Shown one piece after another: positions 27,673 through 39,994 of a stretch of 64,000 nt of DNA. The notes under the pieces are model-generated. The model made no database searches. It was given only the letters and a program-made list of their open reading frames with translations, and was not told the origin of the DNA. The position numbers and the translations under genes are program-made. Each line of letters opens with the position of its first letter. Position 1 is the stretch's first letter. Source of the stretch: Roseiarcus sp963751165. Its GTDB lineage: Bacteria; Pseudomonadota; Alphaproteobacteria; Rhizobiales; Beijerinckiaceae. The stretch covers positions 124,001 through 188,000 of the forward strand of contig CAVVTP010000016.1 in NCBI GenBank assembly GCA_963751165.1, read 5' to 3'.

Positions 27673-28944
27673 GGGATCGCTCCGTCTGGACCACAACGAC
27701 GAAATTGTGACACATCGGGCGGCTCGCGCAAGCGGCAAAATGGCGCGGTCCCGTTCAATTTTGTCACCTCGATGAGCAAAAATTTTCTTCGCCAGCGGTG
27801 TCGGGTCAAGGAAGGTCGGTATTCGCGTCTTCCCGAAGCGCCATCGCCCCTGATGCTGCCTTTCCTCGTTATGGCTGCTTCCACTTGGCTGGGTCGCCGG
27901 GCTCAAGGACCTAGGCTAGGGACCGAAACGAACGGACGAAGCCCAGGGCCGGGGAGATCGAGGCCTCTCTGTTCGGCCCAACAGCGAGCGCGACCAAACC
28001 CAGTAGACTCTAGTGCAAGGTGCGGTCGCCTCGCTGCAGTTCGCGATCTTCCTCGTCAGCCTCGTCTTTTTTTGCGCTTCTTGCTAACGGGGTTGCCTGC
28101 TTATCGCAGCGGCCGCCCTGATCATTTCGCGTCGTTTTCCCGGACCGAGGGCGGAACTTCCAAAACCGGTCTCCCGCGGCCTCGCAGCCGCCTCGCCCGT
28201 CGCGGAAACGGCCTCAAGCTCGAGCGAGGCGCTGTCGAAGCGCTCAACCAACGGCCGAACGTCCGTTCCGGAGGGGATGAAGCAACGCATCAGCGCAGCA
28301 TTCTCCAAAGTTGAGAGCGGGGCGGGCCGGCTGTGGGGACATGGACCTCGCCTCCGCTCTCGGGGGAAGGCCGAGAAGTCGCCGATGTGACGACCCTTCC
28401 CCGCCCGGCCGCTCCTCCACTGAGCGCGGCTCAGGGTTGAACCGCACCGCCCAGCACCAGCATTATTGCGGCCCCGTGCGAGTGAACGTCCATCGACTTC
28501 GACCCGAAGACAGGGAGTAGTCAAAGGCTGGCCGGCGCGCCTCGACCGCGGCATGCCGGCGGGGAATGCGCGCGACAGCCGCCGATCCATACATCAGGCA
28601 GCTCCGCGCTACAGCCCCGTCCAATGCCGCGCCGCGGCTGCGATTCCGGCGTAACACCTCAGATTGTGCCGGCACTGAGCCACCACAGGGACGACCGCCA
28701 CCATGAATCCGAGTACGACGACGAGGAAGACGAGGAACAAACGGACCTGCCTTCGCCATATCTGGCGTTCGATGGCCGCCAGTTCCTGCGGCGAGTCGGA
28801 TGGTCCGGTGATGCGCAAATCGAACTCGCGTCAGCTAGGGGTCGGGATCGCCAAGCCGCGCAGCCGCGCCCCGGGTCGCCGATGAGGAAAAGGCCTCGCC
28901 TGGCGCTGGGCCCGGGGTTGGCGAAGGATCGACCCTGGGAGTCG
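27673..28944. other. Gene-poor stretch
   Basis: About 1.27 kb between the DUF465 gene and a small lipoprotein gene. I see only one weak candidate, a small membrane protein at 28609-28818. A minus-strand frame ending at 28084 (from an internal ATG, MRCFIPSGTDVRPLVERFD) could encode a peptide of about 68 residues but has no recognised family. No tRNA-like cloverleaf or repeat array was seen. Confidence 0.5.
28609..28818 (-). CDS. Possible small membrane protein
   Basis: 69 codons from a TTG start; one strong hydrophobic helix (VRLFLVFLVVVLGFMVAVVPVV) after an amphipathic charged segment (QELAAIERQIWRRQ), then a Cys-containing tail. No family recognised and only a weak ribosome binding site, so it may not be expressed. 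Confidence 0.35.
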   Translation of the reverse strand: MRITGPSDSPQELAAIERQIWRRQVRLFLVFLVVVLGFMVAVVPVVAQCRHNLRCYAGIAAAARHWTGL

Positions 28945-29097
28945 CTAGTAAGGCGGAGGCGTCATCGCATACTCGCCGTGGGCGGCGTTCATCTGCTGTT
29001 GTGTCGGATGGATGGCCCGGGTGTCATAGTCCGGAGGCTCGCGGCCGCATCCCGCAAGCAGGAAGGCGACCGCCGCCATCATTAGAAGTCCTTTCAT
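28945..29097 (-). CDS. Small lipoprotein
   Basis: 50 codons. Signal sequence MKGLLMMAAVAFLLAGC with a perfect lipobox (LLAGC, Cys17), so the mature part, about 34 residues rich in Pro, Gln and Tyr, would be lipid-anchored. An excellent AGGAGGGG site lies just upstream, which supports the start. No family recognised. Confidence 0.7.
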   Translation of the reverse strand: MKGLLMMAAVAFLLAGCGREPPDYDTRAIHPTQQQMNAAHGEYAMTPPPY

Positions 29098-29418
29098 GGC
29101 TCCCCTCCTGCGCCAACGCCGAATCATCGAATTCACCGCACCACGCGACTGCAGCACTAGACGCATCGCCGAGCGCCGCCGTCAATCGGCGCCGGCCCGC
29201 CCGGCTCAAACCGCGGCTTCAGATTACAATGACAAAACCGCTTTTGTCATTTTCGGGAGCTGCGGGCCCGATGATCGATCAGCAGCGCCAACCGGAAACC
29301 TTCGCTCTCGCGCTATGCATATTGACCTGTTCGATAGCCCCGGGACTCCGATAGACTCGCCAAGATGAGAACGAACCGACGGCTGCTATGGCGATGTCGG
29401 TGAATTGGAGAGACGGTC

Positions 29419-29739
29419 ATGCCAAAGTTCATGGTGGTAGGAAGCTACACGCCCGAGGGAGCAAAAGGACTGGCGAAAGAAGGGGGAACAGGGCGCCGCG
29501 CGGCAATCACGGAAGCTGTCGAGAGCGTCGGCGGCAAGGTCGAAGCCGTCTATTTTGCGTTCGGCGCGGATGATTTTTTCATCGTCCTCGATCTGCCGGA
29601 CAGCGCGGCGGCAGCCGCGATCGCGGTCAAGGCCGCCGAGACCGGGACGGTGGCGAGCAGAATGGTCTTGCTGATGACGCCGGAAGAGATGGACGCGGCG
29701 GTCGCAAAGAACGTCAAGTTCCGTCCGCCCGGAGCCTGA
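29419..29739 (+). CDS. GYD domain protein
   Basis: 106 residues of the GYD family (PF08734): MPKFMVVGSYTPEGAKGLAKEGGTGRRAAI...VESVGGKVEAVYFAFGADDFFIVLDLPDSAAAAAIA...VLLMTPEEMDAA. These are ferredoxin-like small proteins, possibly ligand-binding or cyclase-like; no reaction is established. The ribosome site GGAGAGA is well placed. Monocistronic. Confidence 0.85.
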   Translation: MPKFMVVGSYTPEGAKGLAKEGGTGRRAAITEAVESVGGKVEAVYFAFGADDFFIVLDLPDSAAAAAIAVKAAETGTVASRMVLLMTPEEMDAAVAKNVKFRPPGA

Positions 29740-29896
29740 GCGATCGAACCGGCTCGAAGAGACAGCGCTCGGGGTTCGCGCGGGTCCTCGCGTCTCGCGG
29801 CGCCGGCGGTCGGCGCGGCAGCATGAGGCGCTAGCTTCTTGGGAGAGGCGGCGCTCCTCGTGCGCCTCGTGGAGGTGCGTACGGCCGCGGTTCTTC

Positions 29897-30827
29897 TCAT
29901 CGCTGGCTATAATGAATCGGCCTGATATGAACCCAACGATGGCCGGCTCGATCGATAGTCGCCCAGGAATAGGTCAATGCGTGTCGCGCCATGGCGTCCT
30001 CACGCGCGAGATCGCGATCATCCGCCTCCTTGGCCGCCCCAAATATCTCCATCCGGCGATTCCAGCCATCCTCTCGGCCTGTGCTCGCCGTTTGCGTGTC
30101 ATGACCGCCAGCGACTAGGGAGCTGTCGGAAGTTTGCTCCGAACCTTTCGTCTCATTTGCCTGCTTCGCGTCGTCCGCCGCACTCGCCTCGTTGGCCGCG
30201 TCTTTGGCCATGCCTGAACCGCTCGCCGCTTTGGTCTCGGCTGCGGCCTTTGCCTCATTGCTCGCGCTCGAAGTCTCCGACTGCTTTTTCGCGAGCTCTG
30301 CGCGCCACGCCCAAATCGGTCCGCGTCGCCTCCCCCTCTTGCGCCGCGACGGTCCGCGTCGCGGGCGCGTCGACGCCATGGTCCGGCGTTGCCGTGTCAT
30401 GCGGTCGAACCTGTTTTCTTGCCTCCGCCTCCGCCAGCGCCTGCTCGACGCTTCTTTTCCACGCGGTCATTCTCGCGTTTTCTTTTGCGCTTTCATTGAT
30501 GCCTACCGCCGCCGGCTGTTTTGCCGTCACCCAAGCCGGCGCCGGCGCGGCAGAGACAGGGGAGTCCGTCGTGCGCGCCCCGGGGCGAGACCGGAATTCG
30601 AGCGCCGCGAGAGGAATCGCGACAGCGAGCGCGAGGATGACGGTGGACCGTTCCCGCCAAACGAGCCTGCCAAGGTCTCTCGCCCCCAAGAGCGCGGCGT
30701 AGACGACGATCAGCGCGCTGAGGGCCGCCCAGCGTCGGACCCCTTCCGCCGCGACGCCGGGGTCGGAAACGCATGCAGCGGCGGCTCGAAGCGCGCGGCT
30801 TGCCCGCGCCGGAATCCAAATTCGCAC
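29897..30827 (-). CDS. Hypothetical membrane-anchored protein, probably one gene with a frameshift
   Basis: Two overlapping minus-strand frames appear to be one gene. The first (from 30827) has two hydrophobic segments (WAALSALIVVYAALL and STVILALAVAIPLAAL) and a helical region; the second (ending 29897) has an Ala/Glu/Lys-rich low-complexity stretch (SETSSASNEAKAAAETKAAS) and a C-terminal part ending TIDRAGHRWVHIRPIHYSQR. They join near 30310. If so the product is about 300 residues, inner-membrane anchored with a disordered tail. No family recognised. Confidence 0.4.
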
Positions 30828-31233
30828 GCTCGTTCTCCGCCGGCTTCAACCGTGGGCGCCGCTTCCTGTTCCGCCGTGGCGGAGAGGTCGAACGGCGCTA
30901 TTGCGAAGGTGACGGGCGCTCCGTCGGCCGCCGCGACCGCCAAGTCGAACTCGACGTCCCAGGCGCTTTTGAGGCGTCGGCGAGGCGGCGCTCTCGGCGG
31001 ACGAATGGATCGCTGCACCCGGCAGCCGAGATTGTCGAGGAGAATGGAAACACAGAGGGACACCAGTGATGCACGAAGGGTGCGAGCCCTTGCCGGAGAG
31101 CACGGAGCGAATTTGACAGGCGGCTTTCGCCTCTCCATATCCCCGCCCGGCCGGGGTTGACTCCTTTTCGGATCAAGGCGTTTCCGTTTTGACGAAATCA
31201 GGCTCCTCGGGCCGTCGAAGGATTAGCGAGCGA

Positions 31234-34089
<2,856 letters not shown>

Positions 34090-34415
34090 CGGTGTTGTAG
34101 GCGCGGCCGTTGGCCGCGCCGGCCGCGCGACGCCGACGAAACCTTCGGCCGGGCCGCTACGCGGCAGTTCCGCCATGCGGAGAAGGCGGCCGCGGGTTTT
34201 GCACCGCGCACGCCGCTTTTGTTGGATCGGGCAGGGAACGAACCAAGGCAAGGGACTGTTTGCCCGGTGCGACGTTGCGTCGCGGCGAAGGCCCCTGCTG
34301 TTGAGACTGGTTGCAGATCCTCTGACGCGATCTTGCAATCTGCGGGGTTCTGCGTGACTGTCAGGGTCGTTTTTTGCGCCGCGTCCGGGCCGACGCGATA
34401 CGAGGGCCGCCGCTC

Positions 34416-35088
34416 GTGAATCCCGTCAACGCTACCCACAGCGACGCCGGGCGTCATGCGGAGGCCGCCTATAGCCGCTGGGCTCCGGTTTACGACCTGA
34501 TCTTCGATCTGCCGTTCCACCCAGGCCGGCTCGCGGCGGCCCGCGCAGCGGCGCGCGCGGCAGGACCAAGCGGGCAGATCCTTGTCATCGGCGTCGGGAC
34601 CGGGCTCGAACTCCCGCTCCTGCCCGACAACGTCCGGGTCACCGGCATTGACATCAGCGTCCCGATGTTACGCGCCGCCGAGGCGCGAGTTCGAGCGCAA
34701 GCGTCTCGCCCAGGTCAAGGGTCTGCACGTGATGGACGCGGGCGCGCTTGATTTTCCCGACGCCGCGTTCGACGTCGCTCTGGCGCCCTACGTGATGAGT
34801 GTCGTCCCCAACCCCCAACGGGCGCTCGAGGAGGCGTGGCGGGTGCTTCGGCCAGGCGGCAGCCTTGTCGTGATGAACCATTTCTCTGCGACCGACGGCC
34901 TGCGCAAAGCACTCGAGCAGCGAATGGAGACCGCGGCCTCGTGGCTGGGGTGGCATCCGAACTTCCCCTACTCCGCGATCGGCGATTGGATCCGCGCGCG
35001 CAGCGACGCACGCGTCGCGGAGCGACGTGAACTTCCTCCGATGAGATTGTTCACGTTGCTCAGGGTCGAAAAGGCGGACTTGCGTTAG
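34416..35088 (+). CDS. SAM-dependent methyltransferase, PmtA-like (one frameshift)
   Basis: About 223 residues from GTG 34416 when joined. SAM-binding motif ILVIGVGTGLELPLLP, then GIDISVPMLRAAEARVR; an extra base at about 34693-34702 shifts to KRLAQVKGLHVMDAGALDFPDAAFDVALAPYVMSVVPNP and VLRPGGSLVVMNHF. This pattern fits the Rhodobacter/Sinorhizobium PmtA group, which methylates phosphatidylethanolamine toward phosphatidylcholine; a related small-molecule methyltransferase is possible. It is inserted between topA and rnr, which are usually adjacent in this group. Confidence 0.8.
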
Positions 35089-35114
35089 GCGGTCGCGGTG
35101 GGGCGGCCGCAGTT

Positions 35115-37547
35115 ATGAAGACATTCCATTCGTCGTCGAGACGAACTGACAGGCGCTTCGCTTGTATCCGGGGTCGCAGTTCACTACGTTTGTTTCGAGA
35201 ACGCGAGCCTGACTCTTTGCGAAAATCCGCGCCATTGAAACGCGCCGCAGCCACGGTGGAGCGACACCGCGCCGCCCCGCTGCCTTCGCGGGACGAGCTG
35301 ATTGCCTTTATCAGCGGCGAGGCGGCTCCCCACGGCGAACAACCCCCCGCCCGGGTAACCAAGCGCGACATCGCCCGAGCGTTCGGCGTGAAGGGCGCGG
35401 CAAAGGCGGACCTGAAACTGCTGATCAAGGACCTGCAAAACGAAGGCGCGATCGCAGGGGGCCGTAAGGCGCTTCAGGCGCCTGGGCGGCTGCCGACGAT
35501 CGTCGTCGCCGACGTGACCGAGCACGGTCGCGACGGCGAGCTCATCGGAAGGGCCGCAGAATGGGACGGGGACGGCGCGGCGCCGCGTATCCTCATCCGC
35601 AGCCCGCGCGGCAACCGGGCGAATGCGACGGCGCCACGCCTCGGCGCGCGCGTGCTGATGCGTATCGAACTCGACCCTGACGCCCCGGGCAAGGAGCCCG
35701 CCTATTCGGGCCGGGTCATCAAAATCCTCGACAAGTTCAAGGAGCGCGTCTTCGCTGTTTTCCGAAGAGCTGATGACGGCTCGGGCCGGGCGCTTCCGGT
35801 CGAAAAGCGCACCGCAGCGCGCGAATTCATCGTCCCGTCGGGGTTCGCAGGCGAGGCGGCGGATGGCGACCTCGTCGCCGTCGAGCCGCTGCGCCAGGGA
35901 CGCTTCGGACTCCCGAGCGCGCGGATCGTCGAGTTGCTGGGGTCGGTGAAGTCCGAGCGCGCGGTCAGCCTGATCGCGCTCGCAACCCATCATATCCCGC
36001 ACGTCTTTTCGCCCGCCGCGCTCAAGGAGGTGGAGGATGCGCGTCCGGTCCGCCTCGCCCCGCCGCGCGAGGACTGGCGGTCGCTTCCGTTTGTCACCAT
36101 CGACCCGCCAGACGCCAAGGACCACGACGACGCCGTGCACGCCGCGCCCGACCCCGATCCGGCCAACCCCGGCGGCTTCGTCGTCACGGTCGCGATCGCC
36201 GACGTCGCGGCTTATGTTCGCCCCGGTTCGGCGCTCGACCGCGAAGCGCTCGAACGAGGCAACTCGGTTTACTTCCCCGACCGCGCCGTCCCGATGCTGC
36301 CGGAGCGCATCTCGAACGACCTCTGTTCGCTGCGTCCGCTCGAAGACCGGCCGGCGCTCGCGGTGCGGATGATCCTCGGCGCGGACGGCCGCAAGCGTGC
36401 GCACGCCTTCTATCGGATCATGATCCGATCGGCGGCGAAGCTCTCCTACGAACAGGCGCAGGCCGCCATCGAGGGCAGGCCGGACGAGACCGCGGCGCCG
36501 CTGCTAGACAGCGTTTTGAAGCCGCTCTATGCCGCCCACGGCGTCATCAAGATCGAGCGTCTACGACGCGATCCGCTCGATCTCGATCTTCCCGAGCGCA
36601 AGCTGGTCTTAGACAGCAAGGGGCGCCTCGCCGGCGTTCGATGGCCGGAGCGGCTCGAGGCGCATCGGCTCATCGAGGAATTCATGATCCTCGCCAATGT
36701 CGCCGCCGCCGAAACGCTCGAGGCTCGTCATTCGCCGCTGCTCTACCGCGCTCATGACGCGCCGAGCGTGGAGAAGCTCAACGATCTCGTCGAGTTCCTT
36801 AAGACCATCGGTGTCAAACTGGCGAAGGGCGACCGCGTCCGCCCATCGCATTTCAACGGGGTGCTCGGCCGGGTGCGCGGCCAAGCGGTCGAGGCCTTGG
36901 TCAACGAGGTAGTGCTGCGCGCCCAGGCGCAGGCCGAGTACAGTCATGAGAACTACGGCCACTTCGGCCTCAATTTGCGGCGCTACGCGCATTTCACCTC
37001 GCCTATCCGCCGGTACGCCGACCTCATCGTCCATCGGGCGCTGATCCGCGCGCTCAACCTCGGCGGCGGCGGCCTCAACGACATGCGTGGTGGGGAACTC
37101 GCGCAGATTGCCGAGCATATTTCGGCGGCAGAGCGGCGCGCGATGGCGGCCGAGCGCGAGACGGTCGACCGGCTGGTGGCGGCGCACCTCGTCGATCGCG
37201 TCGGCGCGGTGTTCGAAGCACGGATCGCCGGCGTGACGAGAGTGGGCCTGTTCGTGAAACTGAACGAGACCGGCGCGGACGGGTTCGTTCCGGCCGGAAC
37301 CTTGGGCGACGACTATTTCCGTTACGAGGAGGCGACGCGGTCGCTCGTGGGGACGCGCAGCGGCGTAGTTTACCGGCTCGGCGACGGCGTCCGGGTCCGC
37401 CTCGTCGAGGCGGCCCCCTTCGCGGGCGCGTTGAGGTTCGAGATCGTGTCGAGCGAGCCCGCGACTGGAAGACGCGCGGGTGGCGCGCGGTCCCTTCGGA
37501 CCGCGCCGCGACCGCGCAACCCGAGCCGCAAAGGCGCACGTCGATGA
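35115..37547 (+). CDS. rnr: Ribonuclease R
   Basis: 3'-5' exoribonuclease. Up to 810 residues from ATG 35115, but the first 40 are not conserved and a TTG at 35235 may be the true start. Order: N-terminal winged helix (DELIAFIS...VTKRDIARAFGVKGAAKADLK), cold-shock domains, RNB catalytic domain with the acidic cluster in TIDPPDAKDHDDAVHA and the HFTSPIRRYADLIVHRAL motif, and a C-terminal S1 domain (VGAVFEARIAGVTRVGLFVKL). The Lys/Arg-rich end is usual. Overlaps the DUF983 gene (ATGA). Intact. Confidence 0.95.
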   Translation: MKTFHSSSRRTDRRFACIRGRSSLRLFREREPDSLRKSAPLKRAAATVERHRAAPLPSRDELIAFISGEAAPHGEQPPARVTKRDIARAFGVKGAAKADLKLLIKDLQNEGAIAGGRKALQAPGRLPTIVVADVTEHGRDGELIGRAAEWDGDGAAPRILIRSPRGNRANATAPRLGARVLMRIELDPDAPGKEPAYSGRVIKILDKFKERVFAVFRRADDGSGRALPVEKRTAAREFIVPSGFAGEAADGDLVAVEPLRQGRFGLPSARIVELLGSVKSERAVSLIALATHHIPHVFSPAALKEVEDARPVRLAPPREDWRSLPFVTIDPPDAKDHDDAVHAAPDPDPANPGGFVVTVAIADVAAYVRPGSALDREALERGNSVYFPDRAVPMLPERISNDLCSLRPLEDRPALAVRMILGADGRKRAHAFYRIMIRSAAKLSYEQAQAAIEGRPDETAAPLLDSVLKPLYAAHGVIKIERLRRDPLDLDLPERKLVLDSKGRLAGVRWPERLEAHRLIEEFMILANVAAAETLEARHSPLLYRAHDAPSVEKLNDLVEFLKTIGVKLAKGDRVRPSHFNGVLGRVRGQAVEALVNEVVLRAQAQAEYSHENYGHFGLNLRRYAHFTSPIRRYADLIVHRALIRALNLGGGGLNDMRGGELAQIAEHISAAERRAMAAERETVDRLVAAHLVDRVGAVFEARIAGVTRVGLFVKLNETGADGFVPAGTLGDDYFRYEEATRSLVGTRSGVVYRLGDGVRVRLVEAAPFAGALRFEIVSSEPATGRRAGGARSLRTAPRPRNPSRKGARR

Positions 37548-37957
37548 ACGACATGTCGGGGTTCCGCGCCTGGCGAACGCCGAGGCGCGATCGGCCTCTC
37601 GGCGAGGCGATCCGGCGAGGGCTCTTTGGACGCTGTCCGGCATGCGGCCGGGGCCCCCTTTTTCACAGCTATCTCAAACTCCATAGAGCCTGCAAAGTGT
37701 GCGGGGAAGATCTGAGCCACGCCCGCGCGGACGATGCGCCCGCTTACTTGACGATGCTCGTCGTCTGCCACGTCGTTGGCGGCGGCACCCTCTTCTGGGA
37801 GGAGCAGTGGCCGCACAGTCCGCTGATGTGGACCGCGCTGTTCTGGCTGACGGTGGCGATGGTGGCGAGCCTGCTCATCTTGCCTCGCATGAAGGGGGCC
37901 GTTGTAGGTCAGCAGTGGGCGCTCTTCATGCACGGATTCGGAGGTGACGAGACGTGA
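37544..37957 (+). CDS. DUF983 membrane protein
   Basis: 137 residues. Two CxxC pairs form a zinc-ribbon-like element (RCPACGRGPLF, residues about 30-40, and CKVCGEDLS), followed by two membrane helices (PAYLTMLVVCHVVGGGTLF and WTALFWLTVAMVASLLILP). DUF983 is commonly encoded between rnr and a NUDIX gene in Alphaproteobacteria, as here; its function is unknown. Start overlaps the rnr stop by ATGA. Confidence 0.9.
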   Translation: MNDMSGFRAWRTPRRDRPLGEAIRRGLFGRCPACGRGPLFHSYLKLHRACKVCGEDLSHARADDAPAYLTMLVVCHVVGGGTLFWEEQWPHSPLMWTALFWLTVAMVASLLILPRMKGAVVGQQWALFMHGFGGDET

Positions 37958-38006
37958 GGATGCGGGCCTCATCCTGGCCGGCGGTTCGACACGGTTGGGA
38001 TCCGCG

Positions 38007-38729
38007 ATGAATGCATCCGCTGACGCGCCGCCGGCGAAACGTCAGCGAGCGCTGCGGCCTCGCGACGCGGCAGCGCTCATCGTCCTCGACCGCTCGGGAG
38101 GAGAGGCCACGGTTTTGATGGGCAAGCGGCGCCAGGACCTCAAGTTCATGCCTGGCAAATATGTTTTTCCCGGTGGGCGGGTCGAGCCGGAGGATCGGCG
38201 GATGTGCGCCGCTGGATCGCTGGACCCGCAAGTCGAGGCGAAGCTCAACGCACGCGTGTCGCGCCCTTCGCCCAGCTTCGCGCGCGCGATCGCGCTTGCG
38301 GCGATCCGCGAGACGTTCGAGGAAACCGGACTCGCGATCGGCGTCGCCGACTACGGCGCACCGGAAAACACTCCTCCCGGCGCCTGGACCCGGTTCGCCG
38401 CGACCGGGGTCTATCCCGCGCTCGACGGCATCGATTTCCTCGCCCGCGCGATCACCCCGCCGGGCAGGCCGAGACGCTTCGACGCGCGCTTTCTCATCGT
38501 CGAGGCGAGCGCGGTCGCCAGACGCATCGAGGGCGTGGTCCATCCGGAGGCGGAACTCGTCGATCTCGTCTGGACGCCCCTGGACAAGGCGCGCGAGCTT
38601 GACCTGCCTCGAATCACCCATCTCGCCCTCGATGATCTTTCGCAGGCGCTGAAGGACGGCCTCGACCGGAAGAGGCCGAGGCTCTTTTACCGGGAGTTGC
38701 GGGGGAAGGGGCTGCGCGAGGAATTGTGA
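38007..38729 (+). CDS. NUDIX hydrolase
   Basis: About 240 residues from ATG 38007; a GTG at 37944 overlapping the DUF983 gene is also possible. The NUDIX box is extended: YVFPGGRVEPEDRRM, an insert of some 40 residues, then AIRETFEETGLAIG, with the catalytic Glu pair retained. This long-loop type hydrolyses nucleoside diphosphate-linked or CoA-type substrates; the exact one is not predictable. Last gene of the topA-rnr-DUF983-NUDIX block. rpmG, which often follows, is not here. Confidence 0.85.
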   Translation: MNASADAPPAKRQRALRPRDAAALIVLDRSGGEATVLMGKRRQDLKFMPGKYVFPGGRVEPEDRRMCAAGSLDPQVEAKLNARVSRPSPSFARAIALAAIRETFEETGLAIGVADYGAPENTPPGAWTRFAATGVYPALDGIDFLARAITPPGRPRRFDARFLIVEASAVARRIEGVVHPEAELVDLVWTPLDKARELDLPRITHLALDDLSQALKDGLDRKRPRLFYRELRGKGLREEL

Positions 38730-39221
38730 GGGGCCCCACTCGGGCGCTTTCGGTCCCTGCTTCCCTGCTTTTCCCTGCGTTTCCTGGCTGCGGGAAAAAC
38801 GGGCGCCCCTGCGACGCCCAAAATCGGACTAACGTTCGTAAGATCAAACGTTTGTGCGGCGATGCCGACGGGCGCCGGGAGGGGTAGGCAGGGAATTTGA
38901 ATTCCCTGCGCAGGGGGTAGGCAGGGAATTTCGACGCTCAGAAAGCTTCACTGTGTGAAGATCTTTTCGTAAGGCGTTGGGGTCACAAGGATTGACTGCA
39001 ATATTCGTCTTCTGTCCTCGACAATAGCCGGCGCTGCTCGTCCCAGCCATGAATCGACCTCCATAGCTGCTGCCGCGGCGACAGAACTTCAGAAAAATAC
39101 CACCAATTCACTTGACGCTAACGACCATTATACATGACACAGGAATAGTTCTCGCCAAAATAAAAAGAGCAGGAAATGCGCAGCGAAGCGCCGGGACCGA
39201 TCGATTCCAACTCTCTGACCG
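38730..39221. other. Intergenic region rich in GCAGGGAA-type repeats
   Basis: About 490 bp with no supported gene. Contains several fragments related to CCCTGC/GCAGGG (at about 38757-38780, 38888-38909 and 38920-38932), typical of a degenerate intergenic repeat. A second such region lies at 51926-52377. Confidence 0.55.
38888..38909. repeat. GCAGGGAATT palindrome, copy 1
   Basis: A perfect inverted repeat: GCAGGGAATT, 2-nt centre (TG), AATTCCCTGC. A further half-copy (GGCAGGGAATTTC) follows at 38920. The same core palindrome recurs at 52089-52116. Confidence 0.7.
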
Positions 39222-39842
39222 TCAAGACGCCACCCCGCGCAGAATCGTCTCGATCACCTGGGCCTTCGCGCTTTCGAAGGCCTTATCGTCGAGCGGGCGG
39301 CCGCCGTTCAACGTCTCCATCTCGTGTGAGGCGTTGGCGTATTGCTGGGTCGTCGCCCAGATCATGTAGAACAGCACCTTCGGCTCGATTGGCTTGAGCT
39401 TGCCGGCGGCGATCCAGCGCTTGACCGCTTTCTCCCGCGAGGCGACCCATTGGCTCAGCGTTGTGTCGAGAAAATCCTGGATGATCGGCGCGCCGCGCAT
39501 GATCTCGGCCGACCAGATTTTTGAGGCGAGCGGCATCTCCCGCGCAAGGTCCATCTTGGCGCCGATATAGGCCGAAAGCGCCTCGAGCGGATCCTCGCTC
39601 GCGTCGAACGAAGCAGCGGCGGCGAGCCAGGCGGTCAGCACGCGTCCGACCACGGCGCGATAGAGCGCCTCCTTGGTCGGAAAGTAATAGTGGAGATTCG
39701 CCTTCGGGACGCCGGCGCGCTTCGCGATCGCGGCCGTCGTCGCTCCGGAGAACCCCTGTTCGGCGAAAACCACCTCGGCCGCTTCGAGAAGCGCCCGTTC
39801 GTTTTCGGCGCGGACGGTCGGCCGCCGTTTGGGCTGCACCAT
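39222..39842 (-). CDS. TetR family regulator, RutR-like
   Basis: 206 residues: N-terminal helix-turn-helix (ALLEAAEVVFAEQGFSGATTAAIAKRAGVPKANLHYYFPTKEALY) and a C-terminal ligand domain with the features of RutR (SKIWSAEIMRGAPIIQDFL, IWATTQQYANASHEM). RutR represses pyrimidine-catabolic genes and responds to uracil/thymine. It is divergent from a ureidopropionase-type hydrolase and dihydropyrimidinase, and a RutR-like operator lies between, so it very probably regulates this cluster. Confidence 0.88.
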   Translation of the reverse strand: MVQPKRRPTVRAENERALLEAAEVVFAEQGFSGATTAAIAKRAGVPKANLHYYFPTKEALYRAVVGRVLTAWLAAAASFDASEDPLEALSAYIGAKMDLAREMPLASKIWSAEIMRGAPIIQDFLDTTLSQWVASREKAVKRWIAAGKLKPIEPKVLFYMIWATTQQYANASHEMETLNGGRPLDDKAFESAKAQVIETILRGVAS

Positions 39843-39941
39843 CCGCTCGCCTGAAAGGCTGTCGATCGACCCCTCCGCCCTGGCAAAATCCCGCGCTCGC
39901 CGGCGCCGAAACGATGAGCGCTTCGCCCAAGGTTACGTCAT

Positions 39942-39957
39942 TTGACCGTTTGGTCAA
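39942..39957 (+). promoter_or_regulatory. RutR-type operator
   Basis: TTGACCGTTTGGTCAA, a perfect TTGACC-N4-GGTCAA palindrome, differing by one base from the E. coli RutR consensus TTGACCANNTGGTCAA. It lies between the divergent regulator and hydrolase genes, and a TATAAT hexamer follows at 39961-39966, so a bound repressor would cover the promoter. Confidence 0.8.
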
Positions 39958-39994
39958 ACTTATAATAGCGTCGGTGAATCTTCTGGAGCTTGTG

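Noticed and set aside
27900..28100. tRNA-like stretch
   Set aside because: No cloverleaf with a proper T-loop and acceptor stem could be assembled by eye.
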